This document shows, piece by piece, positions 18,666-27,200 of a stretch of DNA of 64,000 nt. Numbering within the stretch: position 1 is the stretch's first letter; each line of letters opens with the position of its first letter. Location of the stretch: assembly GCF_000975095.1 (NCBI RefSeq), contig NZ_BBRD01000001.1, positions 1,259,467 to 1,323,466 on the forward strand, written 5' to 3'. Source of the stretch: Demequina aestuarii. Its GTDB lineage: Bacteria; Actinomycetota; Actinomycetes; Actinomycetales; Demequinaceae. A program made the position numbers and the translations under genes. The notes under the pieces are model-generated. The model was not told where the DNA came from and did no database searches. It worked only from the letters and a program-made list of their open reading frames with translations.

Positions 18666-18671
18666 TATCGT
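18666..18671 (+). promoter_or_regulatory. -10 box TATCGT, arsR
   Basis: TATCGT is followed by seven bases and the arsR ATG. TCGACA, 18 bases upstream, matches five of six bases of the -35 consensus and is part of the operator. Confidence 0.55.
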
Positions 18672-18678
18672 CGGGGGC

Positions 18679-19026
18679 ATGACAGTGGGGGAGAACCTGC
18701 TCGCCGACGGCGTGTGCATGCCCGGTGCCGAGCTCACGGTGCCGGCCGAGGACCTGGCGCCGCTCGCGGCGCGAGTCAAAGTCCTCGGCGACCCCACACG
18801 CATGCGCATCGTGCAGATTCTCGCCGCCAACGGGTCAGTGTGCGCGTGTGACCTCGAGGAGCCGTTGGGGCTCAGCCAGCCCACCGTGTCGCACCACCTG
18901 CGGCAGCTCACGGAGGCCGGGCTCGTCGTGCGCGACAAGCGCGGCACGTGGGCGTTCTTTCGGGTGGCGGACGCCGAGGTCGCGGACCTCGCCTCGGCTG
19001 TCCGCGGTCTCGCGGCGCGTTCCTAG
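18679..19026 (+). CDS. arsR: ArsR-family arsenite-responsive repressor
   Basis: A 115-residue winged-helix repressor. The recognition helix is in LSQPTVSHHLRQL. The arsenite-sensing pair is C-A-C in NGSVCACDLEEP, the same place as the CVC motif of classic ArsR proteins, and a further cysteine lies at C13. It is divergent from arsC and its operator lies between them, so it very likely controls both itself and the arsC-aquaporin pair. Its stop overlaps the end of the convergent hydrolase gene by four bases. Confidence 0.9.
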   Translation: MTVGENLLADGVCMPGAELTVPAEDLAPLAARVKVLGDPTRMRIVQILAANGSVCACDLEEPLGLSQPTVSHHLRQLTEAGLVVRDKRGTWAFFRVADAEVADLASAVRGLAARS

Positions 19027-19862
19027 CCCGGGACCTGGTCCCGCAGCCACCGCAGCGCGTCGGGCAGTGCTTGCACGGGCGCGACGTGCCCGTCGCCCTC
19101 ACGCTCCCACCACTCAGCGCCGATGCGATCGGCAACCCAGCGCCCGTGGCTGACCGGGACGATGCCGTCGGCGGTTCCATGGATCAGCAGGGTGGGTGCG
19201 GCGATGGCGTCCAGGTCCACGTTCCACTCCCGCACATACGCGAGGTCGTCGTCGATCGCGCCGTCGAGGTCGTCCGGCGTGAAGGCCCCGGCGATGTCGC
19301 CGAGCCAGCTCCACTCGCCATCCAAGGCGTCGAGGTCACGCTCGTTGAACTCCGGGTCGTAGTCGTCCTGTTCGGCTGCGCGCCGCTCCTGTTCGCCGCG
19401 CTCGGCGGCGGTGAGGACGTGACGTCCGGACGCGATCATGCCGTCGTACCAGTCCAGGCCGTCCGCATCGCGGGGCGCGAGCCCGGAGCCCACGATCACG
19501 GCCTCCACGCGCGGGTCCGCGGCGGCGCATGCGAGCGCGTGGGGGCCGCCTCCCGAGTACCCGAGTACGGCGTAGCGGGTGATGCCGAGCGCATCCGCGA
19601 TGTCCGCGACGTCTGTTGCGGCATGCCCGATGCGACGGCCGCGGTGACGGTCAGAAAGGCCGTATCCGGGCCGGTCATGGCCGATCAGTCGCAGTCCCAG
19701 CTCATCGGCGAGCGCGAGCAGGGGCCGCGGCGGCAGGCCGAGCCCCGGTGTGCCGTGGTGCCAGAACACCGCGAGCGGGGCGTCCGAGCCGCGGCTGCCC
19801 GCGTCGCGCACCCCCAGGCGCCGGCCGTCCGAGGCCGTGATGATGCGTGTGTCGTCCCCCAT
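19023..19862 (-). CDS. Alpha/beta hydrolase
   Basis: A 279-residue alpha/beta-hydrolase-fold enzyme of unknown substrate. The oxyanion loop is HHGTPG, the nucleophile elbow is GYSGGG with serine, and a conserved DRPGYGLSD precedes it. A C-terminal histidine in GDGHVAPV completes the likely triad. The start is supported by a -10 box (TAGGCT) six bases upstream. The first 161 bases overlap, in another frame, the 3' end of the EamA gene on the same strand, which is much longer than a coupling overlap. Confidence 0.82.
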   Translation of the reverse strand: MGDDTRIITASDGRRLGVRDAGSRGSDAPLAVFWHHGTPGLGLPPRPLLALADELGLRLIGHDRPGYGLSDRHRGRRIGHAATDVADIADALGITRYAVLGYSGGGPHALACAAADPRVEAVIVGSGLAPRDADGLDWYDGMIASGRHVLTAAERGEQERRAAEQDDYDPEFNERDLDALDGEWSWLGDIAGAFTPDDLDGAIDDDLAYVREWNVDLDAIAAPTLLIHGTADGIVPVSHGRWVADRIGAEWWEREGDGHVAPVQALPDALRWLRDQVPG

Positions 19863-20745
19863 GATCGGAGCCTAGCGACGCCGTGCCGTCGGTGCGCGCT
19901 GGCCTGCTCGTCGACTGGCCGAGCACGACCGAGCCGAGGATGACTGCCGCACCGAGACCCTGGAGCCCCGTCAATGTCTGGCTCAGGACGGCCCATCCCA
20001 GTCCCGTGGCCATGAGCGGCGCGAGGAAGGCGAGCACGCTGACCTGGGCGGCGGGAAGGGCGAGAACGCCCCGGAACCACAGCAGGTAGGCGACGATCGC
20101 GCCCGGGCCGACCAGCCACGCGAAGCCCAGCAGGTTCGACCCGGTCACGCTGTCGGGAAGGCCCTCCAGCACCAGCATCGGCGGGACGAGCGCGAGCCCG
20201 CCCCAGACGAGCTGCCACCCCGTGAAGCTGACGAGGCCGACGGGCCGGCCCCATCGCTTGGTGAGGATGACGCCGAGTGCCGACGAGGTGCCGCCCAGCA
20301 AGCCTGCAGCGACGCCCACGCCGTCGAGAGCGGCTCCGGGGGTGAGCACGAGCATGCCGACGCCCATGAGCCCGAGCGCGGCCGCGATCCACGTGCGGGG
20401 CCGATGCGGCTCGCGCAGCACGGCGACCGCCAGCACCGCCACGATGAGCGGGTGAATGGCCCCGAGCGTCGCGGACACACCGCCGGGAAGGCGATAGGCG
20501 GAGACGAAGAGCAGAGCGAAGAAGGCGCCGATATTGAGCAGCCCCAGCACAGCCGACTTCCACCACCACGCGCCGCGGGGGAGTGTGCGCGTGAGGGCGA
20601 TCATCGCGAGCCCGGCCGGGAGGGCGCGTACTGCTGAGGCGAGCAGGGGGCGGTCGGGAGGCAGCAGTTCAGTGGTGGTGAGGTAGGTGGTGCCCCAGAG
20701 CACGGGGGCGAGGGCGGTGGTGGCGATCATGCGGGTGCGGTTCAT
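19702..20745 (-). CDS. EamA/DMT-family transporter
   Basis: A drug/metabolite exporter of the EamA type with ten predicted membrane helices in two homologous halves (first EamA repeat about residues 10-135, second 145-285). The family exports amino acids, metabolites or drugs; the substrate is unknown. After GSVVLGQ at about residue 286 the protein continues as an arginine- and histidine-rich tail of about 60 residues, most of it encoded over the 5' end of the hydrolase gene. It is divergent from marR and an 18-bp palindrome sits 13 bases before its start, so it is the likely target of that regulator. Confidence 0.85.
   Translation of the reverse strand: MNRTRMIATTALAPVLWGTTYLTTTELLPPDRPLLASAVRALPAGLAMIALTRTLPRGAWWWKSAVLGLLNIGAFFALLFVSAYRLPGGVSATLGAIHPLIVAVLAVAVLREPHRPRTWIAAALGLMGVGMLVLTPGAALDGVGVAAGLLGGTSSALGVILTKRWGRPVGLVSFTGWQLVWGGLALVPPMLVLEGLPDSVTGSNLLGFAWLVGPGAIVAYLLWFRGVLALPAAQVSVLAFLAPLMATGLGWAVLSQTLTGLQGLGAAVILGSVVLGQSTSRPARTDGTASLGSDHGGRHTHHHGLGRPAPGGARRGQPRLGRPARGVLAPRHTGARPAAAAPARARR
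19869..19874 (-). promoter_or_regulatory. -10 box TAGGCT, leaderless hydrolase start
   Basis: Read on the minus strand, TAGGCT plus six bases reaches the ATG of the hydrolase. The box lies inside the EamA reading frame, so the hydrolase can be expressed alone. Confidence 0.5.
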
Positions 20746-20757
20746 GGCGGACTCCTG

Positions 20758-20775
20758 TATCTTGATATCAAGATA
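20758..20775. promoter_or_regulatory. MarR operator, perfect palindrome TATCTTGATATCAAGATA
   Basis: An 18-bp perfect palindrome in the eamA-marR gap. A second, weaker copy with core TTGATGTCAA lies at 20788-20797. The spacing puts one site over the eamA start region and one before marR, which fits repression of both. The AT-rich composition stands out from the surroundings. Confidence 0.8.
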
Positions 20776-20815
20776 TACAACTACATCTTGATGTCAAACT
20801 ATTCCGGGGGTGCCC

Positions 20816-21325
20816 ATGGATGCCGTCGCGTCCTTCATGGACCAGTGGTCGCAGGAGCGGCCGGATCTCGATGTGACGCCGATGGCGACCATCGGCAGGC
20901 TGTCACGCATGGCCGCGCTGATCCAGCAGCGCATCGACGGCGTCTTCGCGCAGCACGACCTGCAGTCGTGGGAGTTCGATGTGCTCGCATCGCTGCGTCG
21001 ATCAGGCAAGCCGTACTCGCTGACGGCCGGCGAACTGGATCGCACCATGATGATCACGTCGGGCACGACGACGCACCGCATCACGCGACTCGAGGCGCGT
21101 GGCTTCGTGGAGCGAGTCCGTGACGAGGACGACCGGCGCGTGGTGCACGTGAGGCTCACCGACGATGGCCGCCGCGCATGCGACGCAGTCCACGGCGTTC
21201 ACCTGGACAATGAGCGCGCGATCCTGGCGCTGATGGGCGACGAGGACCGCGTGAAGCTCACCGACGGGCTGGTCGCGCTGGCCCAGGCGCTTGGGGACGT
21301 CCCGCCAGCGGCTCCACGGCGCTGA
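20816..21325 (+). CDS. MarR-family transcriptional regulator
   Basis: A 169-residue winged-helix regulator. The DNA-binding part is SLTAGELDRTMMITSGTTTHRITRLEARGFVERVRDEDDRR in outline, with the wing arginines in DEDDRR, and dimerisation helices at both ends. The ATG at 20816 is preferred over the GTG at 20810 because CCGGGGG lies at a proper distance. The strong palindrome upstream is probably its own operator. The ligand is unknown but is likely a substrate of the divergent EamA exporter. Confidence 0.9.
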   Translation: MDAVASFMDQWSQERPDLDVTPMATIGRLSRMAALIQQRIDGVFAQHDLQSWEFDVLASLRRSGKPYSLTAGELDRTMMITSGTTTHRITRLEARGFVERVRDEDDRRVVHVRLTDDGRRACDAVHGVHLDNERAILALMGDEDRVKLTDGLVALAQALGDVPPAAPRR

Positions 21326-21368
21326 GGTCGCGATAGAGCCGTAGCGCCGATAATGCACATTATGTCAA

Positions 21369-21893
21369 TTAAACGTGTCCTGACGGTGCCCGAGACGCTG
21401 ACAGCCCTTCCCTGACGTCCCGCACCAGCTGTGGAGTACGCCGATCGCCGACACCGCGCCACCACCGTCCCGGTCGGTACGCGAGGCGTGTCACGAAGTA
21501 ATTCACGTACTCAGCAACGCCGAAGAGCCAGATGGCGATCGCCACGATGCCGCCCAGGACGGTGCCGGGCCACGTCGCGACGATCCCGGCCAGCGAGACC
21601 ACCAGGAGGCCGACGTTCAGCGCACGCAGCGCCAGGAACAGCCACGCAATGCCCCCTGGCATGGAGCCCCGGCCCACCCAGCGCCGTGCCATCAGCCAGT
21701 AGGCCCCTGCCTGCAGCAGCACCGCAAGCAACGGCATGAGCGCCCACCAGACGGCTCCCCGCGCGCCCAGTGCGTCCCAGACGCCGTCAAGGCTGAAGGC
21801 CGCGACGAACGCGAACACGCAGGCGGCCAGCCATTCGCCCCACCCGAGGCTCGAGTAGCGTCGTCGCAGGTAGTCGCGACGCTCTGGCTCCAT
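21369..21893 (-). CDS. Conserved membrane protein of unknown function
   Basis: A 174-residue protein with four predicted membrane helices (around 20-38, 48-68, 80-102 and 108-128). The N-terminal MEPERRDYLRRRYSSLGWGEW and the C-terminal VNYFVTRLAYRPGRWW segment are soluble and basic. I do not recognise a catalytic motif. The start is supported by a TAGGCT box six bases upstream. It stands alone, convergent with marR on one side and downstream of the esterase on the same strand. Confidence 0.7.
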   Translation of the reverse strand: MEPERRDYLRRRYSSLGWGEWLAACVFAFVAAFSLDGVWDALGARGAVWWALMPLLAVLLQAGAYWLMARRWVGRGSMPGGIAWLFLALRALNVGLLVVSLAGIVATWPGTVLGGIVAIAIWLFGVAEYVNYFVTRLAYRPGRWWRGVGDRRTPQLVRDVREGLSASRAPSGHV

Positions 21894-21899
21894 GGTGTG

Positions 21900-21905
21900 A
21901 GCCTA
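21900..21905 (-). promoter_or_regulatory. -10 box TAGGCT, leaderless start
   Basis: Minus-strand TAGGCT, six bases, then the ATG of the small membrane protein. Confidence 0.5.
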
Positions 21906-21965
21906 ACGCTGGGACGTCATTGACCCGGGGAGGCACGGCGCACCTCCTCGGCTCGCCCCGTCGGC

Positions 21966-23462
21966 CTACACTCCCCTGCGGACCGCTCCGATCGCCGCGC
22001 CCGCGAGTGCCACTCCCAAGACCAGTACGGCGATCCATCCCCACTGTCTCTCGGGCACCGGTGCGGGATCGCCGAAGGCGGCGCCGCGGACGTAGTCGTC
22101 CAGCTGCTGACGCCACACGTCCCACGTGTGACCGCCGTCCACATCGTGCGTCGTCACTGGCAGACCGAGGTCCGCATACAGCGCCGCGCGCTCCTGAGAC
22201 CGCTGCCCGATCCCCTGCAGCGCGTCGTGGACGCCGGTGCCCAGATGGATCGCGCGAGCCCTGGACATGCGTGTGAGCTGCTCGTCCGACGGAGCGGCCA
22301 CGGAGTCCGCACCCATATCTGCGGCGGCCGACCACAGGCCGTAGCTCGCGAACAGGTCGGGATGTTCGGCGAGCAGATTCAGACCGAGCGCGCCGCCCAT
22401 CGACAACCCGCCGAAAGACCGCTCCTCCCGAAGGGCGCCGGCGTGGAACTCTCGCTCGACGAACGGGAGCACGCTGTCCCGGAGCTCGTCAGCGTAGGCC
22501 GAGAAGAACGCGGGTTCGCCCATCTGCGCAGGCGTGAGGTCCTCGAACAGGGTGGTGATGACCACGGCGGGCGGCATCGCTCCGTCGGCGATCGCGTGAT
22601 CGAGGATCGCCGACGCCGCACCTTGAGAGAACCACGACGTCTCGTTGTCGTACGCGCCGTGGGACAGCACCAACAGCGGATACGGCGCGCCCCGCTCAGG
22701 ATCCCACCCGGGCGGGAGGTACACGCCGAGCGGGTGCTCGCCGCCCGGCAACGAGGACTGAGCGGAGGGGTACGTCACGTGACGCACCTCCCCCGTCGGC
22801 TCCCCGTCTCGGGGCGGGGCCACGTGTGAGGGGTCGTACGTGGAGAATTCGGGATGCTCCGGCACGTACACCTGGCTGAGCGTTTGGGCGGACGCCTGTG
22901 GCTCATCGGCGAAGACGGGCGGATTGGCAGGGTCGAAGGCGGCCCCGCAGAGCAGTGCGGCCTCGCACTCCCCCGTGATGAATCCATAGCTGTGAACCCC
23001 CGCAGGCAGCGCCATGGTGATCTCCCACACGCCATCCGCGCCTTGCTCGAGAGACGCGGGCTGCTGCGTCACCAGCGCATGGGGGACGTCGCCCGCCCGC
23101 CACTCGTGCCCGGTGCGGGCATCGTGAGACATGTCAGGGCCGATGCGGGACGGATCGGTGAAGTACAGGTCGCCCACGAGCGCCACCGCGGTCGCACCAG
23201 GCGCGTCGTAGCGGAACGTCACCTCGTATCCGGACGGCCCCTCTCCCGTCTCGCGGAGGGTCGGACCGAGAGCGGTCGCGCGCGGCGGCTCGACACCGGC
23301 GGCACCAGGGCTGACGGAGGTAGGGATGACGGCCGATGCGCAGGCGAGCACCGCGATCGCGGCCACGGCGACAGCCACCACCCGGGTACGCCCACGACGG
23401 AGACGCACCATGGGCGCCAGGTCGCGTACCGCATCACGGTCGCGGGGTGGGCGTCGTGACAC
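21966..23462 (-). CDS. Membrane-anchored secreted esterase
   Basis: A 498-residue extracytoplasmic enzyme of the Esterase D / feruloyl esterase-like group. It has a signal segment (RVVAVAVAAIAVLACASA, about residues 26-43), an N-terminal beta-sandwich of the type found before glycan-active esterases (about 75-180), the esterase domain with nucleophile GGLSMGG and catalytic histidine in DGGHTW, and a C-terminal membrane helix (WIAVLVLGVALAGAAIG). The helix followed by RRGV would hold it at the cell surface. The GTG start has GGGAG upstream; an ATG 17 codons in is the alternative. Substrate unknown. Confidence 0.8.
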   Translation of the reverse strand: MSRRPPRDRDAVRDLAPMVRLRRGRTRVVAVAVAAIAVLACASAVIPTSVSPGAAGVEPPRATALGPTLRETGEGPSGYEVTFRYDAPGATAVALVGDLYFTDPSRIGPDMSHDARTGHEWRAGDVPHALVTQQPASLEQGADGVWEITMALPAGVHSYGFITGECEAALLCGAAFDPANPPVFADEPQASAQTLSQVYVPEHPEFSTYDPSHVAPPRDGEPTGEVRHVTYPSAQSSLPGGEHPLGVYLPPGWDPERGAPYPLLVLSHGAYDNETSWFSQGAASAILDHAIADGAMPPAVVITTLFEDLTPAQMGEPAFFSAYADELRDSVLPFVEREFHAGALREERSFGGLSMGGALGLNLLAEHPDLFASYGLWSAAADMGADSVAAPSDEQLTRMSRARAIHLGTGVHDALQGIGQRSQERAALYADLGLPVTTHDVDGGHTWDVWRQQLDDYVRGAAFGDPAPVPERQWGWIAVLVLGVALAGAAIGAVRRGV

Positions 23463-23632
23463 GATCGGGCTCCCTCGTCCTCAGCCGACCGCCTGCCGGT
23501 CGGAGGACGATTCAACCAAATCGACGGGGTGCGTCGGACACGCATCGCACGACTTGTCGCGTGTGGTGCACGAATCGTTTCGCACGGGGTGGAGTCGCCT
23601 CGCGTGACGCGGTGTCGGCGAGCCGAGAAGGC

Positions 23633-24130
23633 TCAGACCGCGGCGACTGTCCGAAGTTCGGCGCCGACGCGCTGCGCCCAGTCGCGGATCTCCTCGAAGT
23701 CGCGGAAATCGCCCTTGGGCGGGTTGAGGGCGCGGATGATGGCCTTCTCCCCCACGTTCAGGCGGTCCCACTGCAGGCAGCCGGGGAACCTGACGTGCTG
23801 CCTCGCCGCGACGTCGCGCGCGAGCGCCTCCGCCTCGTCGAGCGGCTGCCCCGGGCGCACGATGGGCTCCATGCCCACGGAGAACATGTAGACCTCGCGC
23901 TCGTGCAGGTCGATCACGTGGTCGCGGATCAGCTCTGCGGCGTCACGACGCCACAGACCGCCGTACACGGCGCTGCCGACCACGATCGCGTCGTAGAAGT
24001 GCACGCCCAGCACGTCGCAGGCGTCCTGGAAGTCCACCTCGAAACCGAGCGCGATGAGTTCATCGGCGATGGCACGGCCCACCTCGCGGGTGGACCCGTA
24101 CTTGGAACCGGTGGTGACGAGAACCTTCAT
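23633..24130 (-). CDS. Flavodoxin-domain protein (HemG-like)
   Basis: A 165-residue FMN-binding flavodoxin-like protein. The phosphate loop is TTGSKYGSTREVG at the N-terminus and the second flavin loop is VVGSAVYGGLWRRDAAE. It resembles menaquinone-dependent protoporphyrinogen oxidase HemG and uncharacterised actinobacterial flavodoxins; sequence alone does not separate them. The start is set by GGAGG. A DosR-like palindrome at 24185-24198 suggests induction under low oxygen or nitric oxide. Confidence 0.82.
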   Translation of the reverse strand: MKVLVTTGSKYGSTREVGRAIADELIALGFEVDFQDACDVLGVHFYDAIVVGSAVYGGLWRRDAAELIRDHVIDLHEREVYMFSVGMEPIVRPGQPLDEAEALARDVAARQHVRFPGCLQWDRLNVGEKAIIRALNPPKGDFRDFEEIRDWAQRVGAELRTVAAV

Positions 24131-24184
24131 GACGACCTCCTGACTGGGTGCTACCAGTCTGAGCCCGCGCATCGGCCCTCGATA

Positions 24185-24198
24185 GGGACCTATGTCCC
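24185..24198. promoter_or_regulatory. DosR/DevR-like palindrome GGGAC-CTAT-GTCCC
   Basis: A perfect GGGAC/GTCCC inverted repeat with a four-base centre, the geometry of the mycobacterial DosR box. It lies about 55 bases before the flavodoxin gene and just downstream of the pyc stop. It could also form a small hairpin that helps to end the pyc transcript. Confidence 0.5.
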
Positions 24199-24228
24199 CA
24201 GGCACCACCGCCGGGGCGGCCCGCGAGG

Positions 24229-27200
24229 CTACTCCACGACGAGGATGAGGTCTCCGCCGCTGAGGGTCTCGTTGCCGTCGAGCACGATGCGCTTCACGGT
24301 GCCGGCCACCGGCGTGGTGATCGCGGACTCCATCTTCATCGCCTCGATCAGCGCGACCGTCTGACCGGCCGACACCTGATCGCCCTCGTCCACCGTGACC
24401 GCGACGGCGCCCGAGAACGGCGAACCGATCTCGCCGGGCTTCGACACGTCTGCCTTCTCGCGCTGGACCACGTCGACGGACGCGGCCTCGTCACGCACCT
24501 GCACGGGACGGATCGACCCGTTGTAGTTGAAGATCGCGGTGCGCTCGCCGTGGTCGTCCGGCTCACCGATGGCCTCGAGAGAGACGATCATGCGGACGCC
24601 CTTGTCGAGCTCCACATTGACCTCCTCGCCACTGCCGACGGTGAGTCCGTACAGATAGTGGAAGGTGTCGATCACCGAGATGTCGCCGTACTTGTCGACG
24701 GCGACATCGAAGTCGTCGGCGGGCCCGGGGAACAGCAGGTGGTTGAGCTTGCGTCGTCGCACCTGACCCGACTGTGCGAGCGCCTCGCGGTCCTCGTCGG
24801 ACAGCGGAGCCAGCTCGCGCGAGCTGGAGCGGCCTTCGAGCGCCTTGGTGCGGAACGGCTCCGGCCACCCGCCCGGCGGGTCGCCCAGCTCACCCTGCAG
24901 GAAGCCGATGACGGAGTCCGGCAGGTCGTACTTATCGGGGTTCTGCTCGAAGTCGGCAGGATCGGCGCCCTTGGCCACCAGGTGAAGGGCGAGGTCGCCC
25001 ACGACCTTCGACGTGGGCGTCACCTTCACCAGTCGGCCCAGAATGCGGTCCGCCGCGGCGTAGGTGTCCTCGATCTGCTCGAAGCGGTCGGCGAGGCCCA
25101 GCGAGATCGCCTGCTGGCGCAGGTTCGACAGCTGACCGCCGGGGATCTCGTGACGGTACACGCGGCCCGTCGGCCCCGGCAGTCCGGACTCGAACGGCGC
25201 GTACAGCTTGCGCACGGCCTCCCAGTACGGCTCGAGGTCCTGCGCGGCGGCGAGCGAGATGCCCGTGTCCCGCGAGGTGTGCTCGAGAGCGGCGACCAGG
25301 GCGCTCATGGGTGGCTGAGACGTGGTGCCTGCCATGGCGGCGCTGGCGACGTCGACGGCGTCCACGCCTGCCTCGGCGGCTGCCAGCAGCGTGCCGATCT
25401 GTCCGCCCGCGGTGTCGTGGGTGTGCAGGTGCACGGGCAGGTCGAACCGCTCGCGCAGGGCGGACACCAGCGTGTAGGCCGCGGCAGGACGCAGCAGACC
25501 AGCCATGTCCTTCAGGGCGAGGACGTGTGCGCCGGCCTCGACGAGCTGGTCGGCCAGCTTCAGGTAGTAGTCGAGCGTGTACAGATCCTCGTCAGGAGAG
25601 ATCATGTTGCCCGTGTAGCAGAGCGTGGCCTCGGCGACAGACGCACCGGTGGCGCGGACCGCCTCGATCGCCGGCCGCATCTGCTCGACGTCGTTGAGCG
25701 CGTCGAAGATGCGGAAGATGTCGATGCCGGTCTCCGTGGCCTCCTCGACGAAGGCCTGAGCGACCTCGTCGGGATACGGGGTGTACCCGACGGTGTTGCG
25801 TCCGCGCAGCAGCATCTGCAGCGCGACGTTCGGCACCTCTTCGCGGAGGTTCGCCAGCCGCAGCCACGGGTCCTCCGACAGGAACCGCATCGCCACGTCG
25901 TACGTGGCGCCACCCCAGCACTCGATCGAGAGCAGCTCGGGCGTCATGCGCGACACGTGGCCGGCCGACTTCAGCAGGTCGTACGTGCGGACGCGGGTCG
26001 CCAGCAGCGACTGATGGGCATCGCGCATGGTGGTGTCGGTCAGCTTGAGCTGCTTGGCGTCGCGGAGCGCACGGGCGAAGTCCTCCGGCCCGAGCTCCAG
26101 CAGCTGCTGGCGCGTGCCAGCAGGCGGCTCGGCGTCCAGGTCGATGGTGGGCAGCTTCACGGCCGGGTGCAACGCCGTGTCTGCGGGCTCGCCGTTCGGA
26201 CGATTGACGGTCTGGTAGCCCAGGAAGCTGAGCAGCTTGGTCGAGCGCTCCTGGCTCTCGGGCACCTCGAGCAGCTGAGGGCGTTCGTCGATGAATGAGG
26301 TGGTCACTCCCCCGGCGCGGAAGTCCGGGTCGTCGATGACCGCGCGCAGGAACCGGATGTTCGAGGTCACACCGCGAATGCGGAACTCGGCGAGTGCACG
26401 AGACGCTCGGCGCGTGGCCGTCTCGAAGTCGTGGCCGCGGCACGTGAGCTTCACGAGCATCGAGTCGAAGTGACCCGTGACGGTGTTGCCTGCCATGCCG
26501 GTCGCACCGTCAAGACGCACGCCAGCGCCGCCCGGCGAGCGATAGGCCACGATGCGGCCGGTGTCGGGCAGGAAGCCGTTGGTGGGGTCCTCGGTGGTGA
26601 TGCGCGTCTGCACGGCGAAGCCGTTGGTGCGCACGTTCTCCTGGCGGATCCCGATCTGCTCCAGGGACTCCCCGGCCGCAATGCGCATCTGTGCGCTCAC
26701 GATGTCGAGGTCGGTGACCTCTTCTGTCACCGTGTGCTCGACCTGGATGCGCGGGTTCATCTCGATGAACACGTGCTGACCGGCGCGCTCGCCCTCGGTC
26801 TCGAGCAGGAACTCGACGGTGCCGGCGTTGACGTAGCCCAGCGACTCCGCGAACTTCACCGCATCGGCGCACAGCGCTTCACGGACCTGGGGATCGAGGT
26901 TGGGGGCCGGGGCGATCTCCACGACCTTCTGGTGCCGGCGCTGCACGGAGCAGTCACGCTCGTACAGGTGAACGATGTTGCCCTCGTTGTCTGCGAGGAT
27001 CTGCACCTCGATGTGACGGGGGCCCAGCACCGCCTGCTCGAGGAACACCGTGGGGTCGCCGAAGGCGTTGTCGGCCTCGCGCATCGCGGCCGCCAGCGCG
27101 TCGGGCAGCCCCTCGCGCTTGTCGACGCGACGCATGCCGCGACCTCCACCGCCCGCGACGGCCTTGACGAAGATCGGGAAGCCGATCTCATCTGCGGCCG

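Noticed and set aside
24550-26298. Long open frame on the plus strand opposite pyc
   Set aside because: Same type of shadow; composition and lack of motifs exclude a real gene.
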